In this document: positions 11,601 to 23,759 of the stretch, one piece after another | How the letters are laid out: each line of letters starts with the position of its first letter | How positions within the stretch are numbered: the first letter of the stretch is position 1 | Source of the DNA: Sabellastarte sp. h YS-2021 | Taxonomy: Eukaryota; Annelida; Polychaeta; Sabellida; Sabellidae | Reading direction: 5' to 3' | Length of the DNA: 64,000 nucleotides | Assembly (NCBI GenBank): GCA_964017235.1 | Contig: OZ024929.1 | Location: forward strand, 68,171,603 to 68,235,602 | The notes under the pieces: generated by a model | What the model was told of the DNA's origin: nothing | Databases searched by the model: none | The model's input: the letters and a program-made list of their open reading frames with translations, nothing else | Position numbers and translations under genes: made by a program

Positions 11601-13530
11601 GCCTCAGAGAACCCCTGCTCCTTGATTGCTGTGGAGCCAGGCATGTAGGTTCAGGTTTGACAAGTTCCTGTGCAGGGTCTGATTGAATGGTTGGGACACC
11701 AGGTTGGGCAGACACAGGGGGATCTGACTGGACATTGCCACTAGATCCCAAAACCAGGGCATGTTGGGCCACCCTGGGGCAATCAGAATAATCCTGTTGC
11801 AAAGGTAGTCCTGCAACTTCTCCACCACTTTGCCCAAGATGGCTGCTGGTGGAAAGGCGTATGGGTCCAGATTTTCCCATGACTGGCTGAGTGCATCCAC
11901 TGCCCATGCCTGGGGGTCTGGAACCGGTGACACAAACTGTGGTAGTTTGTTGTTGAACCTGGTGGCAAACAGGTCCACTTGTGGCTGGTGCCACCTGGAG
12001 CATATAGCTTTGAACACTTCTGGATGAAGGGACCATTCCGTTTGAATGGTCTGGCCAAGTCTGGATAGCTTGTCTGCTATCACGTTCAGCCGGCCGGGGA
12101 TGTGACGTGCCTTGAGGGTTACCTGTTTCCTGGTGCACCAGGACAGAATTCTCCACAGTAGGGCACACAGGGAGCCCGACTTCATCCCCCCTTCTTTGTT
12201 GATATAGGCAACCACTGTTGTGTTGTCTGTGGCTACCAGGACTATGTTGTTTGAACAGAGGTCTTGCAACTCTTTTAAGGCCAGAAAGACCGCTTTTAGT
12301 TCCAGGTGATTTATGTGCAACTTGCTTTCTGGAACTGACCAGGTTCCCCTTGTAGTGCGCTCGTTTAAGTGAGCGCCCCACCCTTCTTTTGATGCGTCTG
12401 TAAAGATTTGCAGAGCATGTTTTAGAGGGTGTAATGGTTGACCTGGAAGAACATTGCTTTCCTCCAGCCACCATTTTAGGTGAGGGTGGAGTGACCTGGG
12501 AACGGGTATCACCTTTTCCAGTGACTCTGGTACTCTCCAGTTGTTTTTCAAGTGCCACTGTATGGGTCTCATGTGAAGTCGACCTAGGTGGACTTGTTTT
12601 TCTGTGGCTGTTAGAAGTCCTATGAGGGACATGAACTGCCGGACCGGACACCCCGGACCGGACAGAATTGACAGTATCTTGTCTGTTAAGGTCTGCCAAC
12701 GTTCTGGTGTGGGTCTGACCTTGCCCTCCCTGAGGTCGAACTGGTAACCTATGAAGACCTGTTTTGGTTCCAGTTCTGACTTCTCCTCGTTCACCAGCCA
12801 CCCTAGTTCTCGACAGAGAACTACTAAGGTCTGTGTATGCTGGAGACAAGTTTGGTGGGACGTTGCTCCTCACCAACCAGTCGTCTAGGTACTGGTGGGT
12901 TCTTATACCCCTCTGTAAGGCCATCAGTTTGACCTCTTTGGCCACCACTGTGAACTCCATAGGTGCTGTGGACAGGCCAAAGGGTAGAGCTTTGAACTGG
13001 TAGGACTGACCCTGGATGTGAAAACGCATGTACTTCCTGGACTGACTGTGAATTGGTATGTGGAAGTATGCGTCCTTGAAGTCTATGGAAGTGACCCACT
13101 CCCCTACCTGAAGGGAGGTCCTTATGGTCTCTGGGGTCTCCATTTTGAACGACTCTGTGTTTAGGAAGGTGTTCAAAGTGCTCAGGTCCAGGATGGGTCT
13201 TCACCGGTTGTTGGGTTTGGGAACCAAAAATAACCGGTTGTAAAACCCAGTGAGTTTTGGTTTGCTACCGGTTCGACTGCATTTTTGTTTGTCAGCTGAT
13301 ACAGTGCCTCCAGAAGGTGGGACTGTCTTTGTGGATTGACATAGTTGCTTATGACCGTTGGTGACCTGGTTAGGTAGGGTCTGAACCGGAAGGGAAGGTT
13401 GTAGCCCTCTCTAAGCATAGTGACTACCTTTGGACTCGAACCCAGAGCTTCCCATTTCTCCCAAAACTGCTGAAGCCTGGCCCCTACAAGTGGATGTGTG
13501 ACAACAGTTGGGACATTTGTGACAGAATTT
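11600..13530 (-). pseudogene. E1 reverse transcriptase-RNase H-methyltransferase-like region
   Basis: RT signatures SIDFKDAYFHIPIH, ALPFGLSTAP and YLDDWLVRS; RNase H signatures FTDASKEGWGAHL, ELKAVFLALKEL and VATDNTTVVAYINKEGG; then VDLFATRFNNKLPQFVSPVP and APGWPNMPWFWDL, the block after RNase H in DIRS elements usually called methyltransferase-like. Closest within the window to E2. Broken. Confidence 0.88.
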
Positions 13531-13789
13531 ACAGAACTCAAGTGATCTACAACATCGTTCACATGCTTTATTTCTGTATGGGTACAACAATAATTGGGAT
13601 TTACACCTTTCTTTTGTGGCAACCCGGTGACAGAATGAACATTTGCAGCAAAAGAGTTTACATGTAAAACTACAGTCTCGCTCTTGTTGACCACTGGTGA
13701 AGGGTTTAAATCTTGCTTCTTGCCGGATACATGTACAGAGTTCTTCACTCCGGCTACATTTAAGACACAGTAATTGTCATTTATGCTTT

Positions 13790-15843
13790 TTGAAACCCTT
13801 GGCCGGCTTTTGGGTGAAGTTTGAGGCTTTACCACGACCTTTCTGTCTAACTTGCCAGTCCCTAATTTGCTTCCAGGCCGGAGTAGTGGGCTTCCGGTCT
13901 GGTTGTTGTGTTGCTCTGCCATTTGAGGAAACGTACGGATGAAAACGTCCGGGTTTCCTGTGCACACTGCTAGAAGAACGCCTCTCTTCACTACGGGAAA
14001 TTTCATCTTCAGCCTTCACCAGCAAACTGTCCGGAAACAGTGAGTTAAGATGAACTGGTGCTGTACATAAGGCAGTCAAGGTATCTGGCTTTACCCCACC
14101 ACGTAAGAATTCTAATAACTGTCTCGACGTGCCACAGTGAGGTTGGCCATGCTGATAAAAACTCCCTCTGAGAGATCCTGCATTGTACGCTGCATTGCTT
14201 GTGAAATAGAATGGTTTAACGTAACCAGATATTTGAGTTCTTCAACAGCTTGCTGCCTTGCCTTTCCCGGTGTCCACCGTGAGTGACTTCAACTGTGTAA
14301 CCATGGAGTCCTGTACTTTTGTCAAACATCTCGACAGACCAGCAGCCTGTTTACACATCACTGACTGTTCCCGGAATGCCCTCTCCCACCTTCTCAACGT
14401 GTCCTGACTAAAAGTACGGGAAGCAGGGGCAGAAGGCAAACTCCGTCTGGCCACTCTGGTAAAGGTACTGTTGAGTTTGGCCGGTTCCGGAGACCAGTCA
14501 CATACAGTTGCAGAAGCAGAGTCCTTCTTATCTGTATGCATAGCATACCATTTTGATGACCTGGGTGTCTTCACAAACTGGTCCCGTAGCAATCCACCAG
14601 TCTCTGAGTTCCTGGAAGGATAACCTTCAGCAACAGTCACATTAAGTCTCTCAAATTTCCTGCATAGCCACTCATCTACCGGTAACCTCACTGAGACCTT
14701 GCCGGCTGGTTTGGTTCGGGAACCGGCAAAAGGATTATCATCTAGGGAGGAAGATGAATTGTCGTAGTCCGGGATCTGATGCCAGCCCATGAAGGATCTG
14801 ACCCCTCTGATAGTTTCCCTGTAGTTGGCATCTTCAGAGAGGTCCTGGTCAGTCGTATCTTCCGGTACATCACCCTGGACGTGAACACTAGCTGGTGAAG
14901 CCGGTTCCCCATCCACTTCTGCCTCACTGTCAGATTCACCAGCAAACTCATCAGGTCGTACACCGGGAAGTGGCTTGTTTAACTGCGTAGACTCAATGCC
15001 GGTGGGCAGAACTTCAGGACCTGCACCAGGAGCCTGTGGAGGCTGGGTGGCTGTCCCTGCACCGGGAGCCTGTAAAGGCTGGGTGGCTAACTCAGCACCG
15101 GGAGCCCCTAAAGGCTGGGTGGCCACATCAGAGGTACCATGACCCTGAACAGGGCAGGTAGCACTCCCATTCTCATCTCTCACAGCACTCGTACCGGGAA
15201 CCCCCAGCGGAGGTTGGGTAGCCGTCAACTGTGAAGAAACACTGGCAGTCTGAGCAAGACCGGAGCCAGTACTCTCAGCAAACATAACACTAGTAGAAGC
15301 ACCCGGATCAAAGAAAGGGTGTTCTCTGGGCACCACAGAAGCAGAACTGACAGGTCTCACCGGCACAGCAAAGGACTGGTTAAGAAGCATAGCTTCTAGA
15401 CGGGAAAACCTCTCACTCCACTTGTCATCAAGGGACTTGAGATCATCTGAAGTGGGTTTACTGCTGTGTTTACGTTTGCTGGACCTTGGAGAGCCATCAG
15501 AATGCTTCTTCTTCTGCTTGGGGGTAGATTCAACTGAAGACGGCTTGTCAGCACTAACCCGTCCCAAAAGAGTGACCTCTGATGGGTCCACGAGAGTGGG
15601 GGTCGCGTCACTGCTAGCTTCAGATTTCTTCTGCCCTCCACGTTCTTTTCTTGCCTTGTAAGTCGGCGTGGCCAGTTGAATAATCTGAGAAGGCGTAAAC
15701 GCCTTACATATCTGGCAATCTAGTTTCTTGACACAGGGGTCGTCTCCCACCCCCTTCTCACGACAATGCTCGCATTTCTTGTGGTTGTCGAATATGGCCA
15801 TAACGTGTTCGCAAGAACCTTGTTTCTGTCCAGGAGACGACAT
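13790..15843 (-). pseudogene. E1 gag-like region
   Basis: Begins MSSPGQKQGSCEHVMA, followed by a Cys/His cluster (CEHCREKGVGDDPC) that looks like a metal-binding knuckle. A long Ser/Pro/Thr-rich, low-complexity middle follows, then a conserved block (YRETIRGVRSFMGWHQIPDY; DEWLCRKFERLNVTVAEGYP) shared with E2. It is the DIRS ORF1 (gag-like) product by position. Broken. Confidence 0.75.
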
Positions 15844-16114
15844 GATGATCAGTAAACTAGCAGAAATAATTCGTACTACAAATAAAATGGAAGAGTTCGT
15901 TGTAAAACTTCAAAAACGTATCTCTGATGAAAAACGTCTGCACACTCTTTCGCGCCAAACGAAAAAGATGCTTTGACGTCATTATGACCAGACAGGAAAT
16001 GATATACCTTGCGCCACCTGGCGAATGCACACTCTGTGACTGGTCCTGCTGGTAGTTTTACAGGACGTCTTTTTCTGATGTTTGGCGGGACCAGTCGTGC
16101 CGACCGGTAAAGCC

Positions 16115-16150
16115 ATTGTCCATTGGATAGGATGTATTAACGCAATAAAA
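16115..16150. repeat. E1 5'-end inverted repeat, right copy
   Basis: Exact reverse complement of 10187-10222. Marks the outer 5' end of the element, reading GTATTAACGCAATAAAA at the tip. Confidence 0.9.
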
Positions 16151-16553
16151 ATATGGTTTGAGCTCCAGCAACATATTTTATGTTGAACTGTGTACGAGGC
16201 TCACGAAGGTAGCATCCAGGGAATTTTTTCAACATTTTTCACATGTCTTGCCTTGTGAACTGGGAATGGTTCATCAGAACAGCTTCAAACTGTACTAGAT
16301 ATAAAATTAACATGGTGTCCAGGTCGAAAATTTGAGGTCTGTACCTTTATAGGTCAATTAAGTCTGGAGCTTTAATTTGTAAAGTCACCATAAGGTCTCA
16401 GTAAATGCCCACAGGCACTCTTGTATTTTTGTCACTTTCAGCTGTCTAGATATCAATGTTAAAAGCTAAAATTTCATCAGAGACTATATATAAACATGCT
16501 TTTTCTTTACATAGGCCAAATATCAAAACATTAAGTTGATTTTCAAACTATGC
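16151..16553. repeat. Diverged piece of the 345-bp repeat
   Basis: Shares blocks with 3000-4740 (TTTTTCACAT.TTTTGCC, AAACTGTACTAGATATA, TCTGGAGCTTTAATTTG). It continues across the TTAA element at 19051-19120. Confidence 0.75.
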
Positions 16554-16557
16554 TTAA

Positions 16558-19050
16558 AGGATGACATCAGCGTTTTTTTACATACCTATTTTTTAAGTGT
16601 AAATTCAAGCTTTATATATTATAAATATACTGACAAACTTTTATGTGCCAAAGTTGCCTATATATGCTGTAATTTGCATTTAAAAGTACAGAAGCACTGC
16701 CTTATTTGGGTAGTCACATGTTCCCTCCCTAAAATTGCCGAGTGCACATGAAGTAAATAAACATGTGTGGGTGATGTCATTTGTATTCACTTGCCTTGGT
16801 TTTAGCATAGAACTGCTTAGATACATACTGCTTTTTAGATTACATTATCTGTTATAAAATGGAGCATTTCAAGGACATAGTAAAAGTAACAATGTTCTAA
16901 CTGTAGTTTGAGCCAATAAAACTTACAAAATGTGTGAGTTTATAGAACAAAAGATAAATATAACACGATCCACTATGGGGGTGAACTGCCGACACTAATA
17001 CTGAGAACAAGCACTGTTTATATTCTTTGCTGTGAACATTGTATATTTATAACACTCCCATCTTTTATCAACTATAAGATGTGAAATGAGATGAGTTTCT
17101 GGTAAATGTTTCTTGGTGAAAGTATACACTGCAGTATCAAGTATTATCTGGGCCAGCTAGCCTTTTTGTGTGTAGAAAGGTATATCAATTCAGAAAAGCT
17201 TCAGTTAACATTTGTTTTACTCTATAAAGTGCACACTTATTAACTTTGGAAATCTAAAATTTAGTTCATTTACGTGAATATTTAATTTTAGCAAATTATT
17301 TAACTATTCAAATAACATATAAAGAAATAGTCCAGAAGGCAAATAAATATTATATTATTTGCTGGTATTTACAAATATATAATCTCAAGCCTTCAACAGG
17401 GGTGTATTTTGTAATTCCTGAATTATACACTACTTCTTTTGTTTTAATGTTGCTTTGAACACTGCATAAGAGGTCATATCACGACAGGTAGTTTATGGGC
17501 AGAGGAAACCAGTACATACATGGTGCTGTCCTTTAAACTGCCAACCATCAGTAAGAAACTACCAAGAAATAGTCCAGAAGGCAAATAAATATTATATTAT
17601 TTGCTGGTATTTACAAATATATAATCTCAAGCCTTCAACAGGGGTGTATTTTGTAATTCCTGAATTATACACTACTTCTTTTGTTTTAATGTTGCTTTGA
17701 ACACTGCATAAGAGGTCATATCACGACAGGTAGTTTATGGGCAGAGGAAACCAGTACATACATGGTGCTGTCCTTTAAACTGCCAACCATCAGTAAGAAA
17801 CTACCATCTTTCCCATATAGGGTTCTGGGTTTGAATCGCCTACAACAGAGATGTAACTTTATAATTAAGGTAATTCAACTCCAGACTATTGACTGACTAT
17901 TACTATGTTCTGTTCCCCCACCCTTCCAATTTTCCATCTATCAGATCAGAGAAATATTAATTCACAGTATTAGATTATTTATGTGCATTTTAATGAGGTT
18001 TTTTGCAACACAAGTGCTGTCCACCAGTTCTGTCCAAAACAAGTGTGTCTAGAGGTTTCAATAAATGATCCAACATATAAACTATGTGATGAGAACAAAG
18101 AAAATGATCAGTCACAATAGTATGTAAATACATGTAGTTGGTTATAATTTAGTTTTTACTTACAGTGCAGAAGTTTTTACTTGAGGATTCAAAAGCACTT
18201 CTAAAATCACATGAAAATATTAACTTGACTCTTATTGGATATATTAACTTTTTTTTAAAAAAAAATTGCTTAACTCTGGTTTCAATATTTTCTATAAACC
18301 TCCAGACTTTCATCTCTGTGGTGGTGGATTTAAATGTATGATATAATTGAATAAATGATGATCCCCTGTTGCAATGTGACCTTATAATTATGATAAAAGT
18401 GATATAAACACTCAACTTGGAGCCAATTTTTTGAAAATTTACATCTCTCTCCTTTTAGCTATTGATTTGCCTTGACCAAGGTTGTAAAATTGAATAACTA
18501 ACTATTTTTGAACAGCCACATTATCTAAATTTACTATCCTCAGTATCTAGATATTAAAATTCAGCTGAGATCATGTACAGATGACCTTTGTGTCTGAGAT
18601 AAATGTGGATAAATTGAAGAGAATAGTATGAGAGAAAAAGATAGGTTATGTTTTGATCATTTTGAAAAATCAGAAAAAAAGCTTTTCTAGTTTCCTTTTG
18701 CTTATATAATTCTTAATTTTATCCTTCTATAACTATGTACAATTTACCATTTTAAACTGACTATTGCAAAAATAAATTGAGACAAAAACAGATATACTGT
18801 ATATATAGCACTGTTTTTATCCCTGCATACACAGCCCATGAACACATATGATGCAAACACACCACGTGACTGGTGAAAAGAGCCGAAGGAGGCAGTTGTA
18901 AATTTGAAATTTATCTCCGGTTATAAAAGCTTGTTTATGAAGTAAACAGACTACTTTGGGTACTAATAGTACCAGATACATGTTTTAAATAGGCAAGAGT
19001 ATCATATCCTGCATTTAACTCAGAAGTGAAAAAAACACTGAAGTCATCCT
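16558..19050. mobile_element. Non-autonomous TTAA-flanked DNA transposon (2.5 kb)
   Basis: 22-bp terminal inverted repeats beginning AGGATGACATCAGCG (left) and AGGATGACTTCAGTG (right, inverted), followed by a T run, each flanked by TTAA (16554-16557, 19051-19054). Removing it restores a continuous 345-type repeat. TTAA fits piggyBac or Kolobok; the purine start favours Kolobok. No transposase frame. Contains the 242-bp duplication. Confidence 0.8.
17322..17805. repeat. Perfect 242-bp tandem duplication
   Basis: 17322-17563 and 17564-17805 look identical base for base (AAGAAATAGTCCAGAAGGCA start). Zero divergence means a very recent duplication or an assembly artefact. Confidence 0.95.
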
Positions 19051-19121
19051 TTAAGGCCTACAAATACCCCATAGGGACTTTTTTCTACAATTATTTGTGA
19101 AAAATATTTTGCCTTTTAATT

Positions 19122-19149
19122 GTATCCACCGGATGCATCCGGTGGATAC
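19122..19149. repeat. 28-bp perfect palindrome
   Basis: GTATCCACCGGATG followed by its exact reverse complement. One arm resembles the TGTATCCACTGGAT end of the block at 1275 and the inverted CCAGTGGATACAATG at 25328 and 48270. Probably the terminal hairpin of a repeat element. Confidence 0.9.
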
Positions 19150-19159
19150 CATGGTTTTC

Positions 19160-19925
19160 GCGGGGGTACGCCGCTGCTGCAGTGTGTAGATGATTTCTCA
19201 TTACCCCTCTGCAGCCAAAAGTATTAGCAGTAGAGGCCTCAAATTTGCAGGATAGGTTCAATGGTACAAAAGCTTGCCTCCAAGTTTTTTTGGCCTCGTT
19301 TCCAAAAACAAGATGGCCGCCATGGCCATTTCATTCAAATTTTTAGGGACTTTTGCTGCCCCAGTATATCAAAGGGCATGCAATGTACACTTTCCAAATT
19401 TGCAGGATATGTTCATCATGGTCAAAGCTTCCTTGGGAATTATTCTGGATATCTGGACAAAAACAAGATGGCCGCCGTGGGTGTTTCTTTGACCGTTTTT
19501 TTACAAAATACAAAAAGTGCAAATATCTCGAAAACCGTAAGAGATAGAGCGATTTCGAGTGAATTTTTGACCCACAGGGTAATACAAGAGTATTCGGTTG
19601 CAATATGAAAAATTTCAAATTTTACAACTTTTGGCGGCCATCTTGAATTTTTGCGGAAAATGAAAAATGGCAAATATCTCTGAAACTGTCAGAGATACAG
19701 CGATTTCAAGCGAATTTTGGACCCATAGGGTAGTAGAAGAGTATTCAGTTGAAACATGAAAGTTTTCAATTTTTACAACTTTTGACGGCCATCTTGAATT
19801 TTTGCAGAAAATTAAAAATCGCAAATATCTCTGAAACCGTCAGAGATAGAGCGATTTTGAGCGAATTTTGGACCCGCAGGGTAGTAGAAGAGTATTCTGT
19901 TGAAACATGAAAATTTTCATCAAAT
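19160..19925. repeat. Array of 'AAGATGGCCGCC' and ~153-bp units
   Basis: 19230-19500 holds two GCAGGAT(A)..AAGATGGCCGCC units. 19500-19915 holds three ~153-bp units (CAAATATCTC.GAAAC.GT.AGAGATA.AGCGATTT). Frames on both strands are repeat artefacts. Confidence 0.85.
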
Positions 19926-20620
19926 AACTAATCTACTTTTGGGAGAGCATTCACATGGTGAAGTTCCAGACCCGTAGGTAATTACTCACCTACTCAAAAT
20001 GAGTAAATGCGAATTATCTCTAAAAGTATTGCAGATAGCCAATTTTTCTCAAATAACTCATTCACCTACTTTTGGGAGAGCTTTCACTTGGTGAAGTTTC
20101 AGACCCGTACCTAATTACTCGCCTACTCAAAATGAGTAAATGCTGATTATCTCTAAAAGTATTGCGGATACCCAATTTTTATCAAATAACTCATTCATCT
20201 ACTTTTGGAAGAGCTTTCACATGGTGAAGTTTCAGACCCATAGCTAATTACTCACCTACTCAAAATGAGTAAATGCAAATTATCTCTAAAAGTATTGCAG
20301 ATAGCCAATTTTCCTCAAATAACTCCTTCACCTACTTTTGGGAGAGCTTTCACTTGGTGAAGTTTCAGACCCGTAGCTAATTATTCACCTACTCAAAATG
20401 AGTAAATGCGAATTATCTCTAGAAGTATTGCAGATAGCCAGTATTTCTCAAATAACTCATTCACCTACATTTTGGAGAGCTTTCAATTAGTGAATTTTCA
20501 GATCCGTAGCTAATTACTCACCCACTCAAAATGAGTAAATGCCTATTATCATTGAAAGTATTGCAGATAGCCAGTATTTCTCAAATAACTCATTCACCTG
20601 CATTTTGGAGAGCTTTCACA
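19925..20620 (+). repeat. Satellite related to A, ~130-bp unit
   Basis: Five to six units: TCTCAAATAACTCATTCACC, GTGAAGTTTCAGACCCGTAG, CAAAATGAGTAAATGC. Shares block order with satellite A but is shorter and diverged. No gene. Confidence 0.85.
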
Positions 20621-21230
20621 TGCTAAAGTTTTTTTATGAATTTTTTAAATAATTTTTAATGCATTAAAATTAATGAAATCATGCACTAAATCAATTATAA
20701 CTTGAAAAGTATTGCATTTAGAGCACTTTGTTAAAATATGTTATTCAGCTACTTTTTCCATAGCTACAACATGGTGAGTAACTTGGGTGTCTATCTCAAT
20801 AGCTAAGTGAGTAATAGCTACTTTTGGATTTTTCATTTTGAAAAATCAGAAAAAAAGCTTTTCTAGTTTCCTTTTGCTTATATAATTCTTAATTTTATCC
20901 TTCTATAACTATGTACAATTTACCATTTTAAACTGACTATTGCAAAAATAAAATAAAAAATATAGCCAGTATTTCTCAAATAACTCATTCACCTGCATTT
21001 TGGAGAGCTTTCACATGCTAAAGTTTTTTTATGAATTTTTTAAATAATTTTTAATGCATTAAAATTAATGAAATCATGCACTAAATCAATTATAACTTGA
21101 AAAGTATTGCATTTAGAGCACTTTGTTAAAATATGTTATTCAGCTACTTTTTCCATAGCTACAACATGGTGAGTAACTTGGGTGTCTATCTCAATAGCTA
21201 AGTGAGTAATAGCTACTTTTGGATTTTTCA
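20567..21230. repeat. 269-bp duplication split by copied filler DNA
   Basis: 20567-20835 is repeated at 20962-21230. The ~120 bp between them (20833-20953) are identical to 18657-18776 inside the TTAA element. The copy starts at a shared TCAT. Confidence 0.92.
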
Positions 21231-21735
21231 CTTACTTCCATCATGAGTAAAATCACTTGTAACTTGAAAACTATTGCATTTACAGAATTTTGTGCAAATA
21301 TGTTATTCATCTACTTTTGGGTCAGCTATTACATAATAAAATTTCAGACCTGTAGCTCATGGCATAGCTGAGTAATAGCTACTTTTAGGTTATCACTGTT
21401 GAGTAAATCACTTATAACTTGAAAACTGTTGCATTTATTTAGTTTCAAAATGTTATTCACCTATTTTGAGGCAGCTATAACATAGTAAAATTCCAGACCT
21501 GTGGCTCATTGCATAGCTGAGTAATAGCTACTTTGAGGTTCTTACTCAACACTAAATCATTTATAACTTGAAAAGTATTGCATTTAGAGCATTTTGCTAA
21601 AATGTTATTCAGCTACTTTTTCCCATAGCTACAACATGGTCAGTAACTTGAGTGTCTATCTCAATAGCTAAGTGAGTAATAGCTATTTTTGGACTTTTCA
21701 CTAACTTCCATCATGAGTAAAATTTCTACAAGATC
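21230..21735 (+). repeat. Satellite A units
   Basis: Three diverged ~155-bp units (CTTGAAAACT.TTGCATTTA, GAGTAATAGCTACTTT). Same orientation as 180-1270. Confidence 0.85.
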
Positions 21736-21739
21736 ATTT

Positions 21740-22440
21740 TGTTCAAGTGATCAATTCAAACAAGGTCATGTTATTAAACATATTCTGAGTGCTGTGTATT
21801 TATTTTTTTCCTTAATTTTTATTCCTGTTTCAAACAAGTCTGCTATTTAAATACATTGTAGTAGCACTGGAGATGCTGTGTATTTCAATAAGATGGCCAA
21901 TTGTCATGATGATATATCTTTATTCACAATGTTTTTCTGCATTGTCTTAATTCCCTATTAAATACACTTCTTTGACACTGTGACTTCAAAGCACATGTTA
22001 ATACAGCATGAAGCATGCAACAACTTACAAAATGTCAGATGTGACTTGACAACTAATCGGGTTTCATTCAAGTCGAAACCCGGCTTTAATTATACAAATG
22101 TACTCCATAGTATTAACATGTTACTGTGAAGTCTGGTTATTTCTGGATATTTGCATTACAATGGCGTTACTTGGATTCACTGATTTTATTCTATTACACG
22201 ATACTCGAAGAATTCTCTCCACTCTGTGACACCTGCTGAGTGACATTAACAAATTTAAAACAATCTAGCGGCATCTGTATATACAACTGACAAATAGCAG
22301 AGCTCCGACTACAGAGTGCAGGGGTTCAGAGTCACCATTTCCCTATCACCAGTACTCCAGTGTTCAACACGGAGCATCACAACAATCAATCCTGACTTCT
22401 GCCTTCACTATGTACAAAACTTACAGTGCAAATACTACAC
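21740..22440 (-). other. Probable AP3D1 3' UTR and downstream sequence
   Basis: Mostly unique sequence between the AP3D1 stop and the nearest satellite. AATAAA hexamers on the minus strand near 22190-22185 and 21920-21915 are candidate polyadenylation signals. No other gene is seen. The UTR end is not determined. Confidence 0.45.
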
Positions 22441-22554
22441 TTATACACCGGAGTCCTTTTCACTGTTTGTAAGAACAGTTTTGATTTCCTCTAAAACATT
22501 GGAAAGAAGGGAAGAATCTGAAGACTTGCCATCAATGGTAATGATTCCTGAACC
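22441..22554 (-). CDS. AP3D1: AP3D1 terminal coding exon
   Basis: 114 bp, acceptor ..attttcag, stop TAA at 22443-22441. It reads GSGIITIDGKSSDSSLLSNV.. and ends EKDSGV, matching human NSVSVDGKCSDSTLLSNLLEEMKATLAKC. The tail is a few residues longer than the human one. Confidence 0.95.
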   Translation of the reverse strand, partial: GSGIITIDGKSSDSSLLSNVLEEIKTVLTNSEKDSGV

Positions 22555-23129
22555 CTGAAAATACAAGAACGTTTAGAGGTTAGAACAAGTTCAAATGTGT
22601 CCCGTGTGGTAACTTCATAACACAAACCCCGTTATACCAAATCCCTTTAAATAGAAATAAATACCAGGTGCCTGGAACAGCTTTTTTGACAATACCTACT
22701 CTATTAACTGGAAATCCTGGTTAAGTGTAAGTATTTTTCAGATTTTATGTTTGACTTTACATATTCAAACTATGCATCAATGTTGTAACATTATAATGTT
22801 GATTGTATGACAGATGCATACTCTTATGGTCACAAAAACTACCTTTAATAAAGAAATATTCAAAGTAGTTGATACATGGAGGTTAAAACACCCAAACACT
22901 ACAAAATTTACTGGGTAAGAAATTACCAGCTTGGGTTTTATGCACTGCAGAATAGTAACTTTGTTTCATGTGGTCTGAGGTATGCTTTAGATAAAACTTA
23001 AGTCCTTTCAGGTCTAAAATCTGACCATAGTTTATTTACATTGTTTATAATCTTACAGAAAGAACAAAACTGAGGACAAGGATTATGACGATTTTATGTT
23101 TGCTTACTATATGATGAACAGAATATGTA
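22555..23129 (-). other. AP3D1 last intron, 5' flank of minisatellite
   Basis: Unique intron sequence; nothing recognised. Confidence 0.6.
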
Positions 23130-23333
23130 AAAAAAATGTAATGAACAACACTACTGCTGACTCAAAAAAATGTAATGAACAACACTACTGCTGACTCAAA
23201 AAAATGTAATGAACAACACTACTGCTGACTCAAAAAAATGTAATGAACAACACTACTGCTGACTCAAAAAAATGTAATGAACAACACTACTGCTGACTCA
23301 AAAAAATGTAATGAACAACACTACTGCTGACTC
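23130..23333. repeat. 34-bp minisatellite, six identical copies
   Basis: Six perfect copies of a 34-bp unit (seven A, TGTAATGAACAACACTACTG, then CTGACTC) in the last AP3D1 intron. Not a CRISPR array: there are no spacers and the context is eukaryotic. Confidence 0.97.
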
Positions 23334-23750
23334 GAAAAATTTGTCTGATAGAAGTTTATTCTGAGAGTATGTTAAATGTAGAATTAGAAAAGACTTGTAT
23401 AGTATCTTCAATAAACAAACCAAAAAAGAGAGAAAAATAATTCAGTCACAAAATTACCAAATTATGTCATTGTTGACATCTTTGACAAAGAGTTCTAGGA
23501 AAATAGCATCAGATATGCCCGTTTCAACACCATGATATATAGAAGTAGTCAAACAGTACAAAGATTTAATACCAAGATGACTGCATTAATCAGTAAACTA
23601 AAAATTATGAAGCTATGAAATTTATTAATTGGTGAATAGGTGTCAATGGAACTAGCACAATTAGGTAAACGTACATATAATAATCGGTTGCAGCAATCCA
23701 TATATCCTCACAAGAGAATTATATCTAAAATATGGCAGGTGGACACACTT
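23334..23750 (-). other. AP3D1 intron sequence, nothing recognised
   Basis: AT-rich unique sequence without repeat or coding signal. Confidence 0.5.
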
Positions 23751-23759
23751 TGGTAGAGC

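Larger units (their letters stand above)
10160..16150 (-). mobile_element. E1: DIRS-like tyrosine-recombinase retrotransposon, broken
   Basis: Parts in coding order: terminal inverted repeat (16115-16150), gag-like region (about 15843-13790), reverse transcriptase with a YLDDW box, RNase H (FTDASKEGWGAHL) and the DIRS methyltransferase-like domain (about 13530-11600), tyrosine recombinase (about 11600-10563), and part of the internal complementary region (10160-10222). The outer 3' repeat is not seen. The two flanks are different tandem arrays. It carries several breaks and is older than E3. Its gag and end sequence put it in one clade with E2. Confidence 0.9.

Noticed and set aside
17815-17845. 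tRNA/SINE B-box (GGGTTTGAATCGCC)
   Set aside because: No matching A-box or cloverleaf around it; likely chance.
19261-19824. Overlapping ORFs on both strands
   Set aside because: They arise from the AAGATGGCCGCC and 153-bp tandem units.
23130-23333. CRISPR-like regular repeat
   Set aside because: Units abut with no spacers, unit is 34 bp of simple tandem repeat, and it lies in an animal intron.
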